From positions 1 to 64,000 of the forward strand of contig CAYLRY010000003.1 in assembly GCA_964386535.1 (NCBI GenBank): 64,000 nt of DNA. The letters run 5' to 3'. Source of the stretch: CAYLRY01 sp964386535. GTDB lineage: Bacteria; Chloroflexota; Dehalococcoidia; Dehalococcoidales; UBA3254. Each line of letters starts with the position of its first letter. Within the stretch, counting starts at the first letter, position 1. The notes under the pieces were generated by a model, which was not told where the DNA came from, did no database searches, and was given only the letters and a program-made list of their open reading frames with translations. Below, piece by piece: positions 1-9,334 of this stretch. The position numbers and the translations under genes are program-made.

Positions 1-115
1 AGTGCAGTCCAGCCTTCCGGCCTATCATAATATGAGGTCAAAATACTCTACTTCAACCATTGAAGAAACTATACTTTGCTAAAATGACTGTGACGGTTGG
101 GCTTCAATTCAACTC

Positions 116-832
116 CTAACTGCCTGAAGCGGGAGGGGTTGACGCAGGCAGAGCCAGACGGGCTTTCCTGGCTTCCAGTCTGGCCTGCGCCTGGGCGATT
201 ACCAGATCTTTTTCTACCTGTCCGCCCATATCTCCCATGACACGCTCAAACCTGGCATCAGCCGCATCCGCCCGTCTCTGTATACGTTCTGCTACAGCAT
301 CTATCGAGACATCGCTCCCTGTCCCGGCGATCTGTCCGGCCTGTTTCATAGCTTCCACTGCTTTTTCTTTAGCCCTGGCAGCCTGATCCATTGCCTCCAG
401 CCTCTGTACCTGCTGTACCATATTCTGGTATCTTACCTGCAAGGTGGATACCGCTTCGGAGAGAGCCTGGGCTGTTTTCTGACTAGCGCCCAGTTCCTCT
501 TGCCTGGCGGTTAAACGCTGCTCAAGACCGATCAGCCTGGCTTCCAGAGGCTGAGCCAAATGGTCATTTTCCGGTTTATTATCACTTAATATGAAGTCTA
601 TGTTCTGGTTCAGCTCTTTAATTTGAGCTCGAATCGAGTCTGCATCTCGCTGAACTGACCTTACATGTCCGGTAGCCACGGCTGCCGAATCTTCCAAATC
701 TTCCAGGGCATTTTCCAAATCTCTGACATACTGCTTGACTGCGCCAATAGAATTTAAATCCACTACCTTGTCCATCAGTGAGTGGGCTGTGCTTAAGGCT
801 GCGATCCGTGCTTTCTGAAATAATGATGCCAT
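116..832 (-). CDS. pspA: PspA/IM30 family protein
   Basis: A 238-residue, almost wholly alpha-helical, charged protein beginning MASLFQKARIAALS, which is the PspA/IM30/Vipp1 pattern: a short amphipathic N-terminal helix followed by a long coiled coil (about residues 30-165). Family members assemble on the inner face of the cytoplasmic membrane and stabilise it under envelope stress. The ATG at 832 follows an AAAGGAG ribosome site at ordinary spacing. It lies downstream of, and on the same strand as, the TPM-domain gene (240 bp gap), and PspA and TPM proteins are both envelope-associated, so a shared membrane role is plausible. No PspF-like activator or other psp gene is nearby. The family call is confident; the substrate and stress signal are not visible. 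Confidence 0.85.
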   Translation of the reverse strand: MASLFQKARIAALSTAHSLMDKVVDLNSIGAVKQYVRDLENALEDLEDSAAVATGHVRSVQRDADSIRAQIKELNQNIDFILSDNKPENDHLAQPLEARLIGLEQRLTARQEELGASQKTAQALSEAVSTLQVRYQNMVQQVQRLEAMDQAARAKEKAVEAMKQAGQIAGTGSDVSIDAVAERIQRRADAADARFERVMGDMGGQVEKDLVIAQAQARLEARKARLALPASTPPASGS

Positions 833-1072
833 CTCTTTCTCCTTTCTACCTTTATTTTATTTATTTAATAAGCCATATATTCAAGACGCATACCATATTG
901 TGAAATTCATAAAACCCGCTTTCTCAAGCTTAACCTGAGTCTATTCGGTAACTGGCTACAACCGGCCGTCCTGTTCTCCCCTGTATATCCATGACACAGC
1001 TCGCGGCAGGGGTCAGGTTTCAAACCCGCCCGCTTGACCTCATTAACAGGCATCATACGTAACTCTTGCCGG
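833..1072. other. Intergenic gap between TPM and pspA genes
   Basis: 240 bases with an AT-rich stretch next to pspA and a GC-richer half next to the TPM gene. A poor promoter-like TTGAAT box occurs on the minus strand upstream of pspA, without a convincing -10. No RNA gene or repeat was recognised. Confidence 0.3.
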
Positions 1073-3418
1073 TTACCACCCCGTTGAACCTCCTCCTCTA
1101 CGGCCACCCACGGATCCCCCTCCCCTAGCGCTCCAGCTAGTCGAACCGCCGCCGGCCGGCCGGATAGTTCCTCCACTGGATCTGAAAGCTCCACCACTGG
1201 AACCTGGGCTGCTCGGCCGTGTTGATCCCCAGGATGTACGTCCTCCTGGTAAAGGTATCGAAGGGGGGATTACGATGACTGGAGTGCCGAAATGAGGGAT
1301 AGTGGCAGTAGTGCTGTTAACATCGGCCTGGGCCAGTTGATAAGCCCGCTCGGCTGCAGTTTCAGCTTTAGTTGCCAGTGAGATTTGGGAATTGATATCT
1401 ACCGCCGCCTCGGCCTGTCTCAGAGAATCAATCGCATTAGCCAGATAATTCCTGGCTTCGCTTCTAACTGCCGGATGATGTACTTCTATATACTTACTGG
1501 CAATTGAGACCCTGGCGCCGGCATCTCTTTTGACGGTAACAGCCCTGGCTCTCAGACGCTCAGCCGCTTCATGTTCACTCCGGGCCTGCTCCAGGATTTT
1601 ATCCGCCGCTTCATTGGCCTCACGCGCCAGTCTTCCGGCCTTGAAATAGTCCGGTTTTTCCTGCCTCAGCTCTACCCTGGCTGTCTCATTCTTTTGTTCA
1701 GCAGTTCGTAAATCGTCTTCCAGACTCTCGCGGATATCATCATCATATAATTTTATATAGTCCCAGGCTCTGTTGATATCGGCCTGGGCGGCATCAACTT
1801 CGCTGGGTGCAGCCAGCCGTTCAGCCTGCAATTTCTCTTCCAGTTCGGTGATGGACTTTATCAGGGTTTCCGCCTCTGTCAGCCAGTCATGGCCCTTTTT
1901 TATCAGTTCCAGGCTCTTTTGCCATTCCTGATGTTCCGTATCAGAGGCTGAGCAAGCATCCTCTAGGGCCTCCATTGCCCAGTTAACCCGGTTTTCCGCT
2001 TCTGTGCCATTGCCCCGGATAGATTCCCAATTAGCCGGAGCATAGGCCTGTAACAACCCATCAAAAATATCACGTCCGTTGTTGACCGTCTCTTTTACCC
2101 GTTCAATTCGGGCTGAAAGCGCCGGGATAGCCGCCTCAGCTTCCTGTTTTTTCAGGGGCGTCTCTTCCGCCGCCTGAATGGCTTGCTTTATCTGCTCATC
2201 TGCCAGATTGACATATTTCAATGCTTCACTAAGGTGTCTTTTAGAGAACAACTCCTGCGCCTGCCCCAGCGAAAGACGTCCTTTAGCCACCAGTTCAGCA
2301 GGATAAGCCGACTTAAAGCCTGCCTGTTTTAGCTCCTCCTGTTTGGCCAGAGCTTTTTCTATAGCCGTATCAACAGCGCTTACCTTTCTGGGAAACTCCT
2401 CAATCCCCTGTTGTATACCGGCAATCTGGCTTTCTGCCCCCTTGATAATGTCTCTGGCCTGGCGTAAACTTTCTAGGATTTTCCCGTATTCCCCTTCAAT
2501 AACCACCAGTTGTGATTCTGCCATTTTAGGATTTTCCGGGTCTCCGGCGCTGTGAGATAATTCCGCATATCCCTGGGAACTGCGGTCAACCAGGCTGCGG
2601 GCTTTTTGCAGCCCATCACTCAGAGGCTGTGTTTCCTCCGGCGTCACCTTTTCCGATATGACATTGACCTTTATTTCCAGCATCTGTACCGCTTCATTTA
2701 GCTCATGAATCCCTGAGGCTGCCGCCTGTTTAGACAGCAGGGCTTTCTGCCGGGCAGCCTGCCGCCTGGCCTGGCTTTTTCTGCTGCTCATAAACAGGAC
2801 AACTCCCGCTGCCAGTAGCACTATTACCAGTAAGACAACCCACCACCAACCAAACCCAGACTCTGAAGGGACAGCAGCTTGAGATGAGGCAGCGATTTGT
2901 ACTGGAGTAGCACTTGACTTATTAAAGCTTATTTCTATTAGACGCTGTATCTCCGCCAGCCCTTTAACTGTGCCCCCTGTAAAATCACCCTCGCCGAAAA
3001 GAGGATTCATAACATCAATCTGAATCTTCAGCCACTCATCGCCGATGATATCCACCCAGTAATCGCCAAAATACAGACCGGTCTGACGCTCCTGCAATGA
3101 AATCAGCAGGACTATCAGGTTATTCTTGATATTGCCATCCGCGCCCAGCCAGGAAGGGTTTTGTTTTTCGATTTCGGCTTCATATTGGTCCAAATTTGCA
3201 TATGGAGAATACGTCAGTATGGTCCTGATGCGGACCTCAGCGCCCTGACTTTTTAGCTTATCTGCTGCATTTTTTACCTGGTCCACTTTATTGCCGAACA
3301 AATTGGCTCCGTCAATAACCTGCATCTGGTCAAGGCTCTGGGCCAAGCCCGCCACCGGGAAAAGTCCCAGCGAAATAAAAACAGTAATACATACGAGAAT
3401 CAATATGGTCTTCCGCAT
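1073..3418 (-). CDS. TPM-domain membrane protein with long coiled-coil region
   Basis: About 781 residues from the ATG at 3418 (MRKTILILVCITVF), which opens with a signal peptide or N-anchor. A TPM domain follows (about residues 30-165; TPM_phosphatase family, DUF477-like), then a transmembrane segment (about 185-210), a very long coiled-coil-rich region (about 215-690) and a Gly/Ser/Arg-rich tail ending in GGGSTGW. TPM proteins are membrane-bound with the TPM domain outside; the Gly-rich tail is common in the YgcG branch. Upstream in-frame starts exist (to 3457), but only the 3418 start puts the signal sequence at the terminus. The insertion of roughly 470 helical residues between membrane segment and tail is much larger than in typical YgcG-like proteins. 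Biochemical function unknown. Confidence 0.75.
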   Translation of the reverse strand: MRKTILILVCITVFISLGLFPVAGLAQSLDQMQVIDGANLFGNKVDQVKNAADKLKSQGAEVRIRTILTYSPYANLDQYEAEIEKQNPSWLGADGNIKNNLIVLLISLQERQTGLYFGDYWVDIIGDEWLKIQIDVMNPLFGEGDFTGGTVKGLAEIQRLIEISFNKSSATPVQIAASSQAAVPSESGFGWWWVVLLVIVLLAAGVVLFMSSRKSQARRQAARQKALLSKQAAASGIHELNEAVQMLEIKVNVISEKVTPEETQPLSDGLQKARSLVDRSSQGYAELSHSAGDPENPKMAESQLVVIEGEYGKILESLRQARDIIKGAESQIAGIQQGIEEFPRKVSAVDTAIEKALAKQEELKQAGFKSAYPAELVAKGRLSLGQAQELFSKRHLSEALKYVNLADEQIKQAIQAAEETPLKKQEAEAAIPALSARIERVKETVNNGRDIFDGLLQAYAPANWESIRGNGTEAENRVNWAMEALEDACSASDTEHQEWQKSLELIKKGHDWLTEAETLIKSITELEEKLQAERLAAPSEVDAAQADINRAWDYIKLYDDDIRESLEDDLRTAEQKNETARVELRQEKPDYFKAGRLAREANEAADKILEQARSEHEAAERLRARAVTVKRDAGARVSIASKYIEVHHPAVRSEARNYLANAIDSLRQAEAAVDINSQISLATKAETAAERAYQLAQADVNSTTATIPHFGTPVIVIPPSIPLPGGRTSWGSTRPSSPGSSGGAFRSSGGTIRPAGGGSTSWSARGGGSVGGRRGGGSTGW

Positions 3419-3565
3419 ACTCACCTTCTTATCCCCATTGCCTATCAGGAGGCTCATGCTGGCTTCAACCGCTGCTTAACAACCTCCACAAGCTGAAAAG
3501 AATTTTTTTATTTAACCTTCTTTTATTGTACGATAAATCCTGCTGTATCATCACTAAAAGATTAT

Positions 3566-3662
3566 CCAAAATCCGCCATCAAGTAGTCTCAAACAGGCAC
3601 GATATTTTGCACCAATATGGTGAAAATATTCAGGCTTGTTTAGCTTCATTTGATGGTGAATC
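3566..3662. repeat. Dispersed intergenic repeat, copy 1
   Basis: This stretch aligns over about 97 bases with 18437-18532: both begin CCAAAATCCGC, share a central GCACCA...GGTG block and end in CATTTGATGGTGAAT. The core resembles shorter copies near 9.2, 9.35, 44.2 and 55.6 kb. It ends in the first in-frame TTG/ATG codons (3650, 3653) of the next reading frame, so those are repeat sequence rather than a conserved gene start. Confidence 0.6.
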
Positions 3663-3685
3663 AAGGTTATAATGATATATTGCGG

Positions 3686-4975
3686 ATGAGAATAGATTGC
3701 CTGATGAAAAGTGAAGCCTATAGTAACCGATCTGAACTAATTGAAGGCTGCTACGCCCTTTTGAATTCCCTGGAGATCAAAGGGGAAAGACGCGGTATAA
3801 AATACCATTTTTACCGTCCTGCCTTAAAGAAATACGGCCCCTATCAGTGGCTGTGGGACTCAGGCTGGCACATGGTAGCCTGGAGCCGCCGTCAACCTGA
3901 AAACGCCATCGCTGACCTCAGGACTATGCTTCAATACCAGCAGCCGGATGGCTTTATACCAGAAATTATCTTCTGGCAGCAGAACCGGCTCCTGCGCAAG
4001 CTGTTCAGCTTCTTCGTTTATTCTAATGAGGAATACACTGACCTGACACAGATGCCCATGCTAGCTTATTCCGTAAGGGCTATCTGGGAGGCCACCCGTG
4101 ATAAACAGTTGCTGCTGGAGCTGGCGCCCAAAATTGTGAAATATATGGAATGGTGGCATGGCCGTGACCATGATGGAGATGGACTGGTCTCTATTATCCA
4201 TCCATGGGAGTCCGGCCTTGATGCCAGTCCTGTTTTCGACCCTGTTTTTAACCTGAATAATCCAGATCCTTGCCGTATATATTTTCATTTCTGGAGCCTC
4301 CTGTACCGGTACCGCCGGAACAGGTGGCGACAAACAAGTATTTTGAAAAAAGAATGGTTTAATGTTGAAGATGTGGGGGTTTGCAGTGTCTATGCTGACG
4401 GCTGGGGAGTACTGGCTGCCCTGGTTGAGAAGTTCGACCCTGCTCTGGCTGAGAGATGCCGTTTGAATCACCGGAGATATCAGGAAGCCGTTATCAAAAA
4501 ATGCTGGGACCCAAAGCAAGAACAGTTTATCTCCTATTTTCATCGCGGAGGAGAGGAGAAAGCGTCCCGGACCGAGACTATACAAACGCTTTTACCCCTT
4601 TTGCTGGATGATTTGCCGGTTTCCATAAAACAAAAGCTGGTTCAGAAAATTAAAGACCCTCAAAAATTTGCTCTCCCTTTCCCGGTACCCACCGTAGCCC
4701 GGTCCGAAAAAGTCTTTAACCCTCATCAATCATGGCTTTTGTGGCGCGGCCCTATGTGGCCTGCCACCACCTGGCTGGTCATGGAAGGATTGCTCAAGCA
4801 CGGTTTTGAAGCAGAGGCCAATGTTATTCTGGACCGCTGGAGTGAGCTCTGCCGGCAAAGCGGAATCTGGGAATATTACAACCCCCTGACCGGCGAAGGG
4901 CTTGGCCAGAAAGGCCTCGGCATGTCTACCCTGATTGCTGATATGCTATTCCGTCTGGATAGAATACAAAGATAA
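3686..4975 (+). CDS. MGH1/GH63-like glycoside hydrolase
   Basis: A soluble protein of about 429 residues with no signal peptide, showing the (alpha/alpha)6-barrel pattern of GH63/GH37-like and mannosylglycerate-hydrolase (MGH1-like) enzymes. Visible motifs include LWDSGWH near the N-terminus, QQPDGFIPEII, HPWESGLDASP mid-protein and LLWRGPMWPATTW towards the C-terminus; aromatic and acidic residues of this kind line the sugar pocket in these families. Expected role: hydrolysis of an alpha-glycosidic bond in a small sugar or compatible solute such as trehalose, glucosylglycerate or mannosylglycerate. That is interesting beside the trehalose operon at 30 kb, though the substrate cannot be read here. 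Start is uncertain: ATGs at 3653 and 3686 both lack a good ribosome site, and 3653 lies inside a dispersed repeat, so 3686 is preferred. Confidence 0.65.
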   Translation: MRIDCLMKSEAYSNRSELIEGCYALLNSLEIKGERRGIKYHFYRPALKKYGPYQWLWDSGWHMVAWSRRQPENAIADLRTMLQYQQPDGFIPEIIFWQQNRLLRKLFSFFVYSNEEYTDLTQMPMLAYSVRAIWEATRDKQLLLELAPKIVKYMEWWHGRDHDGDGLVSIIHPWESGLDASPVFDPVFNLNNPDPCRIYFHFWSLLYRYRRNRWRQTSILKKEWFNVEDVGVCSVYADGWGVLAALVEKFDPALAERCRLNHRRYQEAVIKKCWDPKQEQFISYFHRGGEEKASRTETIQTLLPLLLDDLPVSIKQKLVQKIKDPQKFALPFPVPTVARSEKVFNPHQSWLLWRGPMWPATTWLVMEGLLKHGFEAEANVILDRWSELCRQSGIWEYYNPLTGEGLGQKGLGMSTLIADMLFRLDRIQR

Positions 4976-5232
4976 AGGAATATCTAAACTCACCATCTTA
5001 TGAGGCTAAACGCGCAGGAAAATTTTCACAACAAACCTCTGTTCCGGTCGGCCGCTTACACCCCGAAATATGAAAAATAGAGATCAGCCCAAGCAATACA
5101 CCCTGCAGGTCCGTACTGCACCAAATCCGCCATCCAAGAGCATAGATGCCTGGTTTTCCGGCAAATACCGGTACGGTCATTCTGACACTTTCTGGGCTTC
5201 TTAATTAGGGTTCGTCTGGCATATTGCTTGCC

Positions 5233-5691
5233 TTATTTTACTTTTTCCCCCGGAAAATAGTCCCGTCCCGTGCCGGAAGTAAAATGAAAAACCGGTTTTT
5301 CAAGCTTTAACCATCTTATTGGACCGTGGGTAGTCCCGGCCGGGATAAAAGCTACAAAACTCCGGTCCAGGATGTTTTTCCGACCGTCTACCCAGAATTC
5401 TATTTCACCGCAAAGGTCATAAGGGTCCTTCGGATCGGAACCGATAAAGGCTATAGTCTCATCAAAGGCATGGCTGTGAGCTTTAATAGTTCCTTCATCC
5501 CCTTTGGTTGCCGGCCATGTGCCAGGCCAGAACCAGGCTGTCTCCATATAAAAGGCACCTTTAAGAATATTATCGTCCAGAGCCAGCAGGCGGGTTCCTT
5601 CTTTCTCAGTAAAGTGAGGGTTCCAGGGCGCCAGTTTCATATTGGTGTTTACCATTTCAGTGACGAAATACTTTTTGTCCCAATTAGCCAT
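5233..5691 (-). CDS. Cupin-like small protein (1)
   Basis: A 152-residue soluble protein whose His and Pro/Gly placement suggests a single-domain cupin: KAHSHAFDETIAF near the middle (cupin motif 1-like, with paired His and a Glu) and IPAGTTHGPIRW near the end (cupin motif 2, PxGxxH). Such folds bind a divalent metal and act as dioxygenases, isomerases or ligand sensors. The ATG at 5691 has an AGGAG site eight bases upstream; a GTG at 5700 is the alternative. The next minus-strand gene (5989-6402) has the same layout, so the two look like paralogues. No specific activity can be assigned. Confidence 0.6.
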   Translation of the reverse strand: MANWDKKYFVTEMVNTNMKLAPWNPHFTEKEGTRLLALDDNILKGAFYMETAWFWPGTWPATKGDEGTIKAHSHAFDETIAFIGSDPKDPYDLCGEIEFWVDGRKNILDRSFVAFIPAGTTHGPIRWLKLEKPVFHFTSGTGRDYFPGEKVK

Positions 5692-5988
5692 TCTTTTCAC
5701 TCCTAAGTTTGTTCTCTAATTTTTGTCCCTGTCGTTTTGCCATACGGCCCTTGTTCGTATCCCCCCTTTTCGTTTGAACTCTTTATTTAGATTGATAACC
5801 CCATGCCCATAAGTATTTTTAATTTCTAATCTTTGCCTGTACTGCAAAAAGGTAGTATCTGAACATTTTGGTTAGAAATTTAGCTATAAAAATTTGCTTA
5901 AAATACGATTTTAAGACCTTTATTACTCTTGAGCCATCTTTGTTTTTGAGATTTAGCCTTTGATCTTTGGATCTTCCCAGGCTCCAGG
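5692..5988. other. AT-rich intergenic gap
   Basis: 297 bases between the two cupin-like genes. A phrase with a TTTTTGAGATTTAG core near 5945 recurs near 9390, beside repeat copy 3. No promoter, RNA or coding signal convinced me. Confidence 0.25.
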
Positions 5989-6402
5989 CTATTTCTCCCT
6001 TTCCCCGGACTTATAGTATTTCGGGGATATAGAAGCATGTAAAAACAGAACCGGCTTGTCCACTCTTTTAAAATGAAGCGGACAGTGCACCAGTCCCCTG
6101 GGTATATAAACGCTGACAGGAGTGGTGATCCGGTATATCACCTGCTCTGGGCCTAAGCCCATCTCGATCTCCGCCCCCAGTTCTCCCATATTATCGGGAT
6201 CGAAAGAAAGGAAATATAAATACATATCAAAATCATGCGTATGTGCCGTCTCTTCCATCAGGGTGGGTTCAGTAATTCGCATATACATAAAGGTAAAATC
6301 TGATTTATAATCGGTCTCACCGGTGAATTTCAGCGCCGGTCCAAATCCGCTTTTAGCGATCGGATGCCGTATCACATAGCGGTCATATTTAGATTCAGTC
6401 AT
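5989..6402 (-). CDS. Cupin-like small protein (2)
   Basis: A 137-residue soluble protein, probably a paralogue of the 5233-5691 product. It carries ETAHTHDFDMYLYFLSF (metal-ligand-like His pair followed by an acidic residue) and VYIPRGLVHCPLHF (cupin motif 2-like). The ATG at 6402 follows a GGAGAG ribosome site. The predicted fold is a beta-barrel that could bind a metal and a small organic acid; the substrate is unknown. The two cupin-like genes lie about 300 bp apart on one strand, downstream of the OFA-type transporter and DUF6125-like genes, so they might belong to the same small-molecule pathway. That link is positional inference only. Confidence 0.6.
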   Translation of the reverse strand: MTESKYDRYVIRHPIAKSGFGPALKFTGETDYKSDFTFMYMRITEPTLMEETAHTHDFDMYLYFLSFDPDNMGELGAEIEMGLGPEQVIYRITTPVSVYIPRGLVHCPLHFKRVDKPVLFLHASISPKYYKSGEREK

Positions 6403-6781
6403 CAGCTACTCTCCAAATTTATTTTAAAGTTTAACGAATTAATAGATACCATTACGAACGTCATATATGAATTAATGACTAATTATATCTCATTTTGAAG
6501 CACTTCGTCATATTTATATAGCCGCCCTTGAAAATTAATGCAGATGTTCGGAGGCTGGCCGAAGCAAGTTAATCCAACTTCCGGAGGCTTAGCCTTAAAA
6601 CGTATTATGACTGAAGTTAAAGTTTCCACTACATCTTGGCAATTTTCATGTACTATGGTAAATGCTAACCGAGCTACTGAAAATGTAATGCAGAATGTAT
6701 CCTGCCGGGAGCCTTGGGTTGTCCCTCAAGAATGATAAGTCTCCCCTGGCTTGGTAGGCTCAGAGGGTTGAATTATATTTA
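6403..6781. other. Intergenic gap, no supported gene
   Basis: 379 bases. The half next to 6402 is very AT-rich and has a TATAAT on the minus strand (6482-6487) with a weak -35 candidate near 6506, a possible promoter for the cupin-like gene. A 65-codon plus-strand frame at 6538-6735 has no ribosome site or recognisable protein character and is not called. Confidence 0.3.
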
Positions 6782-7078
6782 TTATCTGAATATCAGCCAA
6801 TACCAGATAGCCAGGTGTATCAGCGTACTGAACGCCAAAATGAATGTAAAAAAGGCCTTTTGGGTCTTATGATGGAAAACCGCCCTTCCCGCCCAGCCGC
6901 CGGGGAATCCTCCGGCCAGAGCCAGTATATGCAGCGCCTTTTCAGGCACCCGCCATTCGCCTTTCCTGGCCCGGGCTTTGTCTAATCCGTACACCAGGAA
7001 GGTTATAATACTAACTACCGCTACCCAGATCCAGTAGATATACCAGCCCATCTTATGCCCCAAAAACCCCCCTGGCAT
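6782..7078 (-). CDS. DUF1294 family membrane protein
   Basis: A small integral membrane protein of up to 98 residues with helices at about residues 10-30 and 75-96. Between them lies the DUF1294 signature: YGLDKARARKGEWRVPEKALH followed by LALAGGFPGGWAGRAVFHHKT. Family function is unknown; members often sit alone or behind transporter or cold-shock genes. The frame opens at the ATG at 7078, directly after the stop of the MFS gene; an internal ATG at 7051 has a better ribosome site (GGGG six bases upstream) and may be the true start. Tight spacing implies co-transcription with the transporter upstream. Confidence 0.8.
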   Translation of the reverse strand: MPGGFLGHKMGWYIYWIWVAVVSIITFLVYGLDKARARKGEWRVPEKALHILALAGGFPGGWAGRAVFHHKTQKAFFTFILAFSTLIHLAIWYWLIFR

Positions 7079-7079
7079 T

Positions 7080-8342
7080 TTATTTTACGTTCATCTTTAA
7101 CCATTTTCCTGAACCAGAAAACAACATGGCCACGCAGCCTGCTGCGGAAAAACCCAGCAGGAGCAGAAAAGCCAGATGATAGGAGTTGGAAACATCGAAA
7201 ATATAACCTGCCAGCAGCGGTCCCAGCGCCCCTCCTACTGATGCCACAAAAACAATGCACCCGAAAATCAGCCCATGGGAACGGAGGCCGAAGGCTTCTG
7301 CCACTGCCGGTGATATAAGAGCATAAAAACCGCCGTGAGCAAAACCATAAAAAACCGCAAAAAGGAAAAGCTGCCACAATTGATGAGTAAATTGCAGCCA
7401 GACGAAGACCAGGATAAACAGGCTGAAACATATAACTAGGGCCCTTTTGCTGCCTGTCTTGTCGCCTATAGTGCCCAGTATAAATCTTCCGGCAATGCTC
7501 GCCCCGCCGATCACCGCCAGCACCAGTGCAGCAGTGGCTGGAGTCTGTCCCAGGTCCAGCGTAAAGGGGGCTACATGTATTACCACCACGCAGGTACAGA
7601 AAAAAACCGTGAAATAGGCCAGGCAGAGCATGAAAAACCGTCTGGTGCGCAAAGCCTGGCTCAGAGACAGGCTAGAACTTTCAGGAGATTTGGAGCGGTT
7701 ATCAGATGCTTCCTCCCCGTCTGGTAACTGCCCTTTCAGAGATGGATCTTTGACCATAAACTGAGCACCCAGTACCAGCCAGGCGGCCATTAAAATCCCA
7801 GTGATTATACAGGCTGTCCGCCATTGGAAATTAGAAATGAGAAAATTTAATAAGATAGGCATCACCAGTATGCCTATCCCTGTGCCCATCTTAACAATGC
7901 CGCTCATCATACCCCGGCGCTTGATGAACCACCTGGCCGTGACAGACAACAGTATAATATCTATCCCGCTCAAGCCTAGCGCGGCGATGACACCGTAAAA
8001 CACATACAGTTGCCAGACATTATTTATGGTGGATATCAGGAAATAGCCCAGACCTGCCAGAATACCGCCGCCTGCTACCAGCAGCCGGGGACCGAACCGG
8101 TCATTCAGCCTGCCGAAGAATATGGCGCCCAGGCCTACCATGAATTGGGATAAAGAAGCTGCCCCCGAAAGAGTGGCTCGCGACCATTCAAAATCAGCCA
8201 GCAAAGCATTGAAAAAGACTCCGAAAGAGTTGTATGTCCCCCAGGCTACTACCTGTATCACCACCGCCATGGCCACCAGTATATATCCATAAAAAAGTAT
8301 GGGCTTTTCTCTCATAACAATCGTCTTGTCGGCAGACCCCAA
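7080..8342 (-). CDS. MFS transporter, OFA (oxalate/formate antiporter)-like
   Basis: About 420 residues with twelve predicted membrane helices and a central hydrophilic loop (about residues 205-230). The opening YGYILVAMAVVIQVVAWG, the loop motif GRLNDRFGPR between helices 2 and 3 and its second-half echo GTIGDKTGSKRA are typical of monocarboxylate/OFA-type major facilitator carriers, which exchange or symport small carboxylates. Start is either the TTG at 8342 or the ATG at 8315; neither has a strong ribosome site. The gene lies between a DUF6125-like gene and DUF1294 on the same strand. A paralogue of the same subfamily lies at 58803-60056. Substrate unknown; an organic acid is most likely. 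Confidence 0.8.
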   Translation of the reverse strand: MGSADKTIVMREKPILFYGYILVAMAVVIQVVAWGTYNSFGVFFNALLADFEWSRATLSGAASLSQFMVGLGAIFFGRLNDRFGPRLLVAGGGILAGLGYFLISTINNVWQLYVFYGVIAALGLSGIDIILLSVTARWFIKRRGMMSGIVKMGTGIGILVMPILLNFLISNFQWRTACIITGILMAAWLVLGAQFMVKDPSLKGQLPDGEEASDNRSKSPESSSLSLSQALRTRRFFMLCLAYFTVFFCTCVVVIHVAPFTLDLGQTPATAALVLAVIGGASIAGRFILGTIGDKTGSKRALVICFSLFILVFVWLQFTHQLWQLFLFAVFYGFAHGGFYALISPAVAEAFGLRSHGLIFGCIVFVASVGGALGPLLAGYIFDVSNSYHLAFLLLLGFSAAGCVAMLFSGSGKWLKMNVK

Positions 8343-8501
8343 TTTATATACCTGTTACGTTCCACAGTTTTTTCCCCTGGTCTGGTAAAGCAACCGGAAT
8401 AGCCTGCGGGTATCTTCCCGGTCTCCAGGATCTTCTCTCCTCGGCAAAACAAAATCATCGTATCCCCTGTCAATATTAACTTGCACGACCACTGAAGCAT
8501 A

Positions 8502-9065
8502 TTATACCACTTCAAATAACCACTGGCAGGCAATGTCCTTTTTGCTCCGGCGGGGGGGCAGCTTGATGGGAGTGGTTTTCATACGCGGGTTAAACATCTC
8601 TGCTCCAATTTGAAAGCCCCTTTTTTCCACTACTTCGCACATGTGTTTTTGTATCCCATCTTCGTGGTTTCTTTCCCAGACCTGAAGAGGAGCACAGCGT
8701 GTCACGGTTAAGATACCGTGATTACGGTCTTTAAGTTCAAACACCATGTCTATCATGGTGGCATTGACCGGCGTGCACTGGAAAAATTTAAAAAAGCTGG
8801 CCACATCGTCGCCGGTGATGTTCATAGCATTGCGCACGGTATTGATTTCCGCCTCAGAAGCCCCTGTTTTTACCCAGACGTACTCCTGTATCTGGTTGGC
8901 GGCCTCTTCTCCCAGCTTATCTTTAACCCCCTTATACCAGTACTGGTTCAATCCGCCATAAAGTTTGGCGGCTGCACGCACCAGTTGAATGAGTCCCTCT
9001 TTGGAGAAATCCTCCAGTTTTAATTCTGGATCAAAGTCACCACTGTAGTCTTTCAAATGCTTCAT
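8502..9065 (-). CDS. DUF6125 / ATC-hydrolase-like protein
   Basis: A soluble protein of about 187 residues whose ATG at 9065 has a strong GGAGGTG ribosome site. The C-terminal half has the Cys-bearing pattern seen in DUF6125 and L-2-amino-thiazoline-4-carboxylate hydrolase-like proteins: VTRCAPLQVWE, then HMCEVVEKRG, then DIACQWLFE. Cys residues in this family are candidates for metal or substrate binding. The N-terminal half is helical (about residues 15-110). These proteins are frequent in anaerobic Chloroflexota and deltaproteobacteria near oxidoreductases and MFS carriers, which matches this neighbourhood. I recall the family pattern rather than a specific homologue, so the name is tentative and the reaction unknown. 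Confidence 0.55.
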   Translation of the reverse strand: MKHLKDYSGDFDPELKLEDFSKEGLIQLVRAAAKLYGGLNQYWYKGVKDKLGEEAANQIQEYVWVKTGASEAEINTVRNAMNITGDDVASFFKFFQCTPVNATMIDMVFELKDRNHGILTVTRCAPLQVWERNHEDGIQKHMCEVVEKRGFQIGAEMFNPRMKTTPIKLPPRRSKKDIACQWLFEVV

Positions 9066-9218
9066 AAACACCTCCTTCCCTCTTTTTAAATATACAGGCA
9101 TAGTTTATCCTTGTCCGGTTGATCCATCTTGCTTGTAAAGAGCGGCGTTGTCAATAGTACTACAAGGTAAAGAAAAGAAACCTCGAAAGAAGATCTGATA
9201 TTTCCGTACCAAATTTTA

Positions 9219-9254
9219 ATTCTGGCCTGCCGCCAGCACCAAGAAGGGTGAAAA
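9219..9254. repeat. Dispersed repeat, copy 2 (short core)
   Basis: The core TTCTGGCCTGCCGCCAGCACC followed by GGTGAAAAT matches the cores at 9335, 44211 and 55556. It contains a small inverted repeat (TGGC...GCCA). Confidence 0.55.
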
Positions 9255-9334
9255 TAGGCCGCCTCCTTATCTCACTCTGTCCTCATGCAAGGGGCGAACT
9301 ATCCAGTAAGAACACGATTTTCGCAGTAATTTTC

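Noticed and set aside
1..115. Left window edge
   Set aside because: No gene, repeat or promoter supported in these bases.
907..1197. 96-codon minus-strand frame overlapping the 3' end of the TPM gene
   Set aside because: It reads GC-rich TPM tail DNA in another frame, has no ribosome site, and no protein-like motif.
6538..6735. 65-codon plus-strand frame in the cupin-DUF1294 gap
   Set aside because: No ribosome site, low-complexity composition, no family resemblance.
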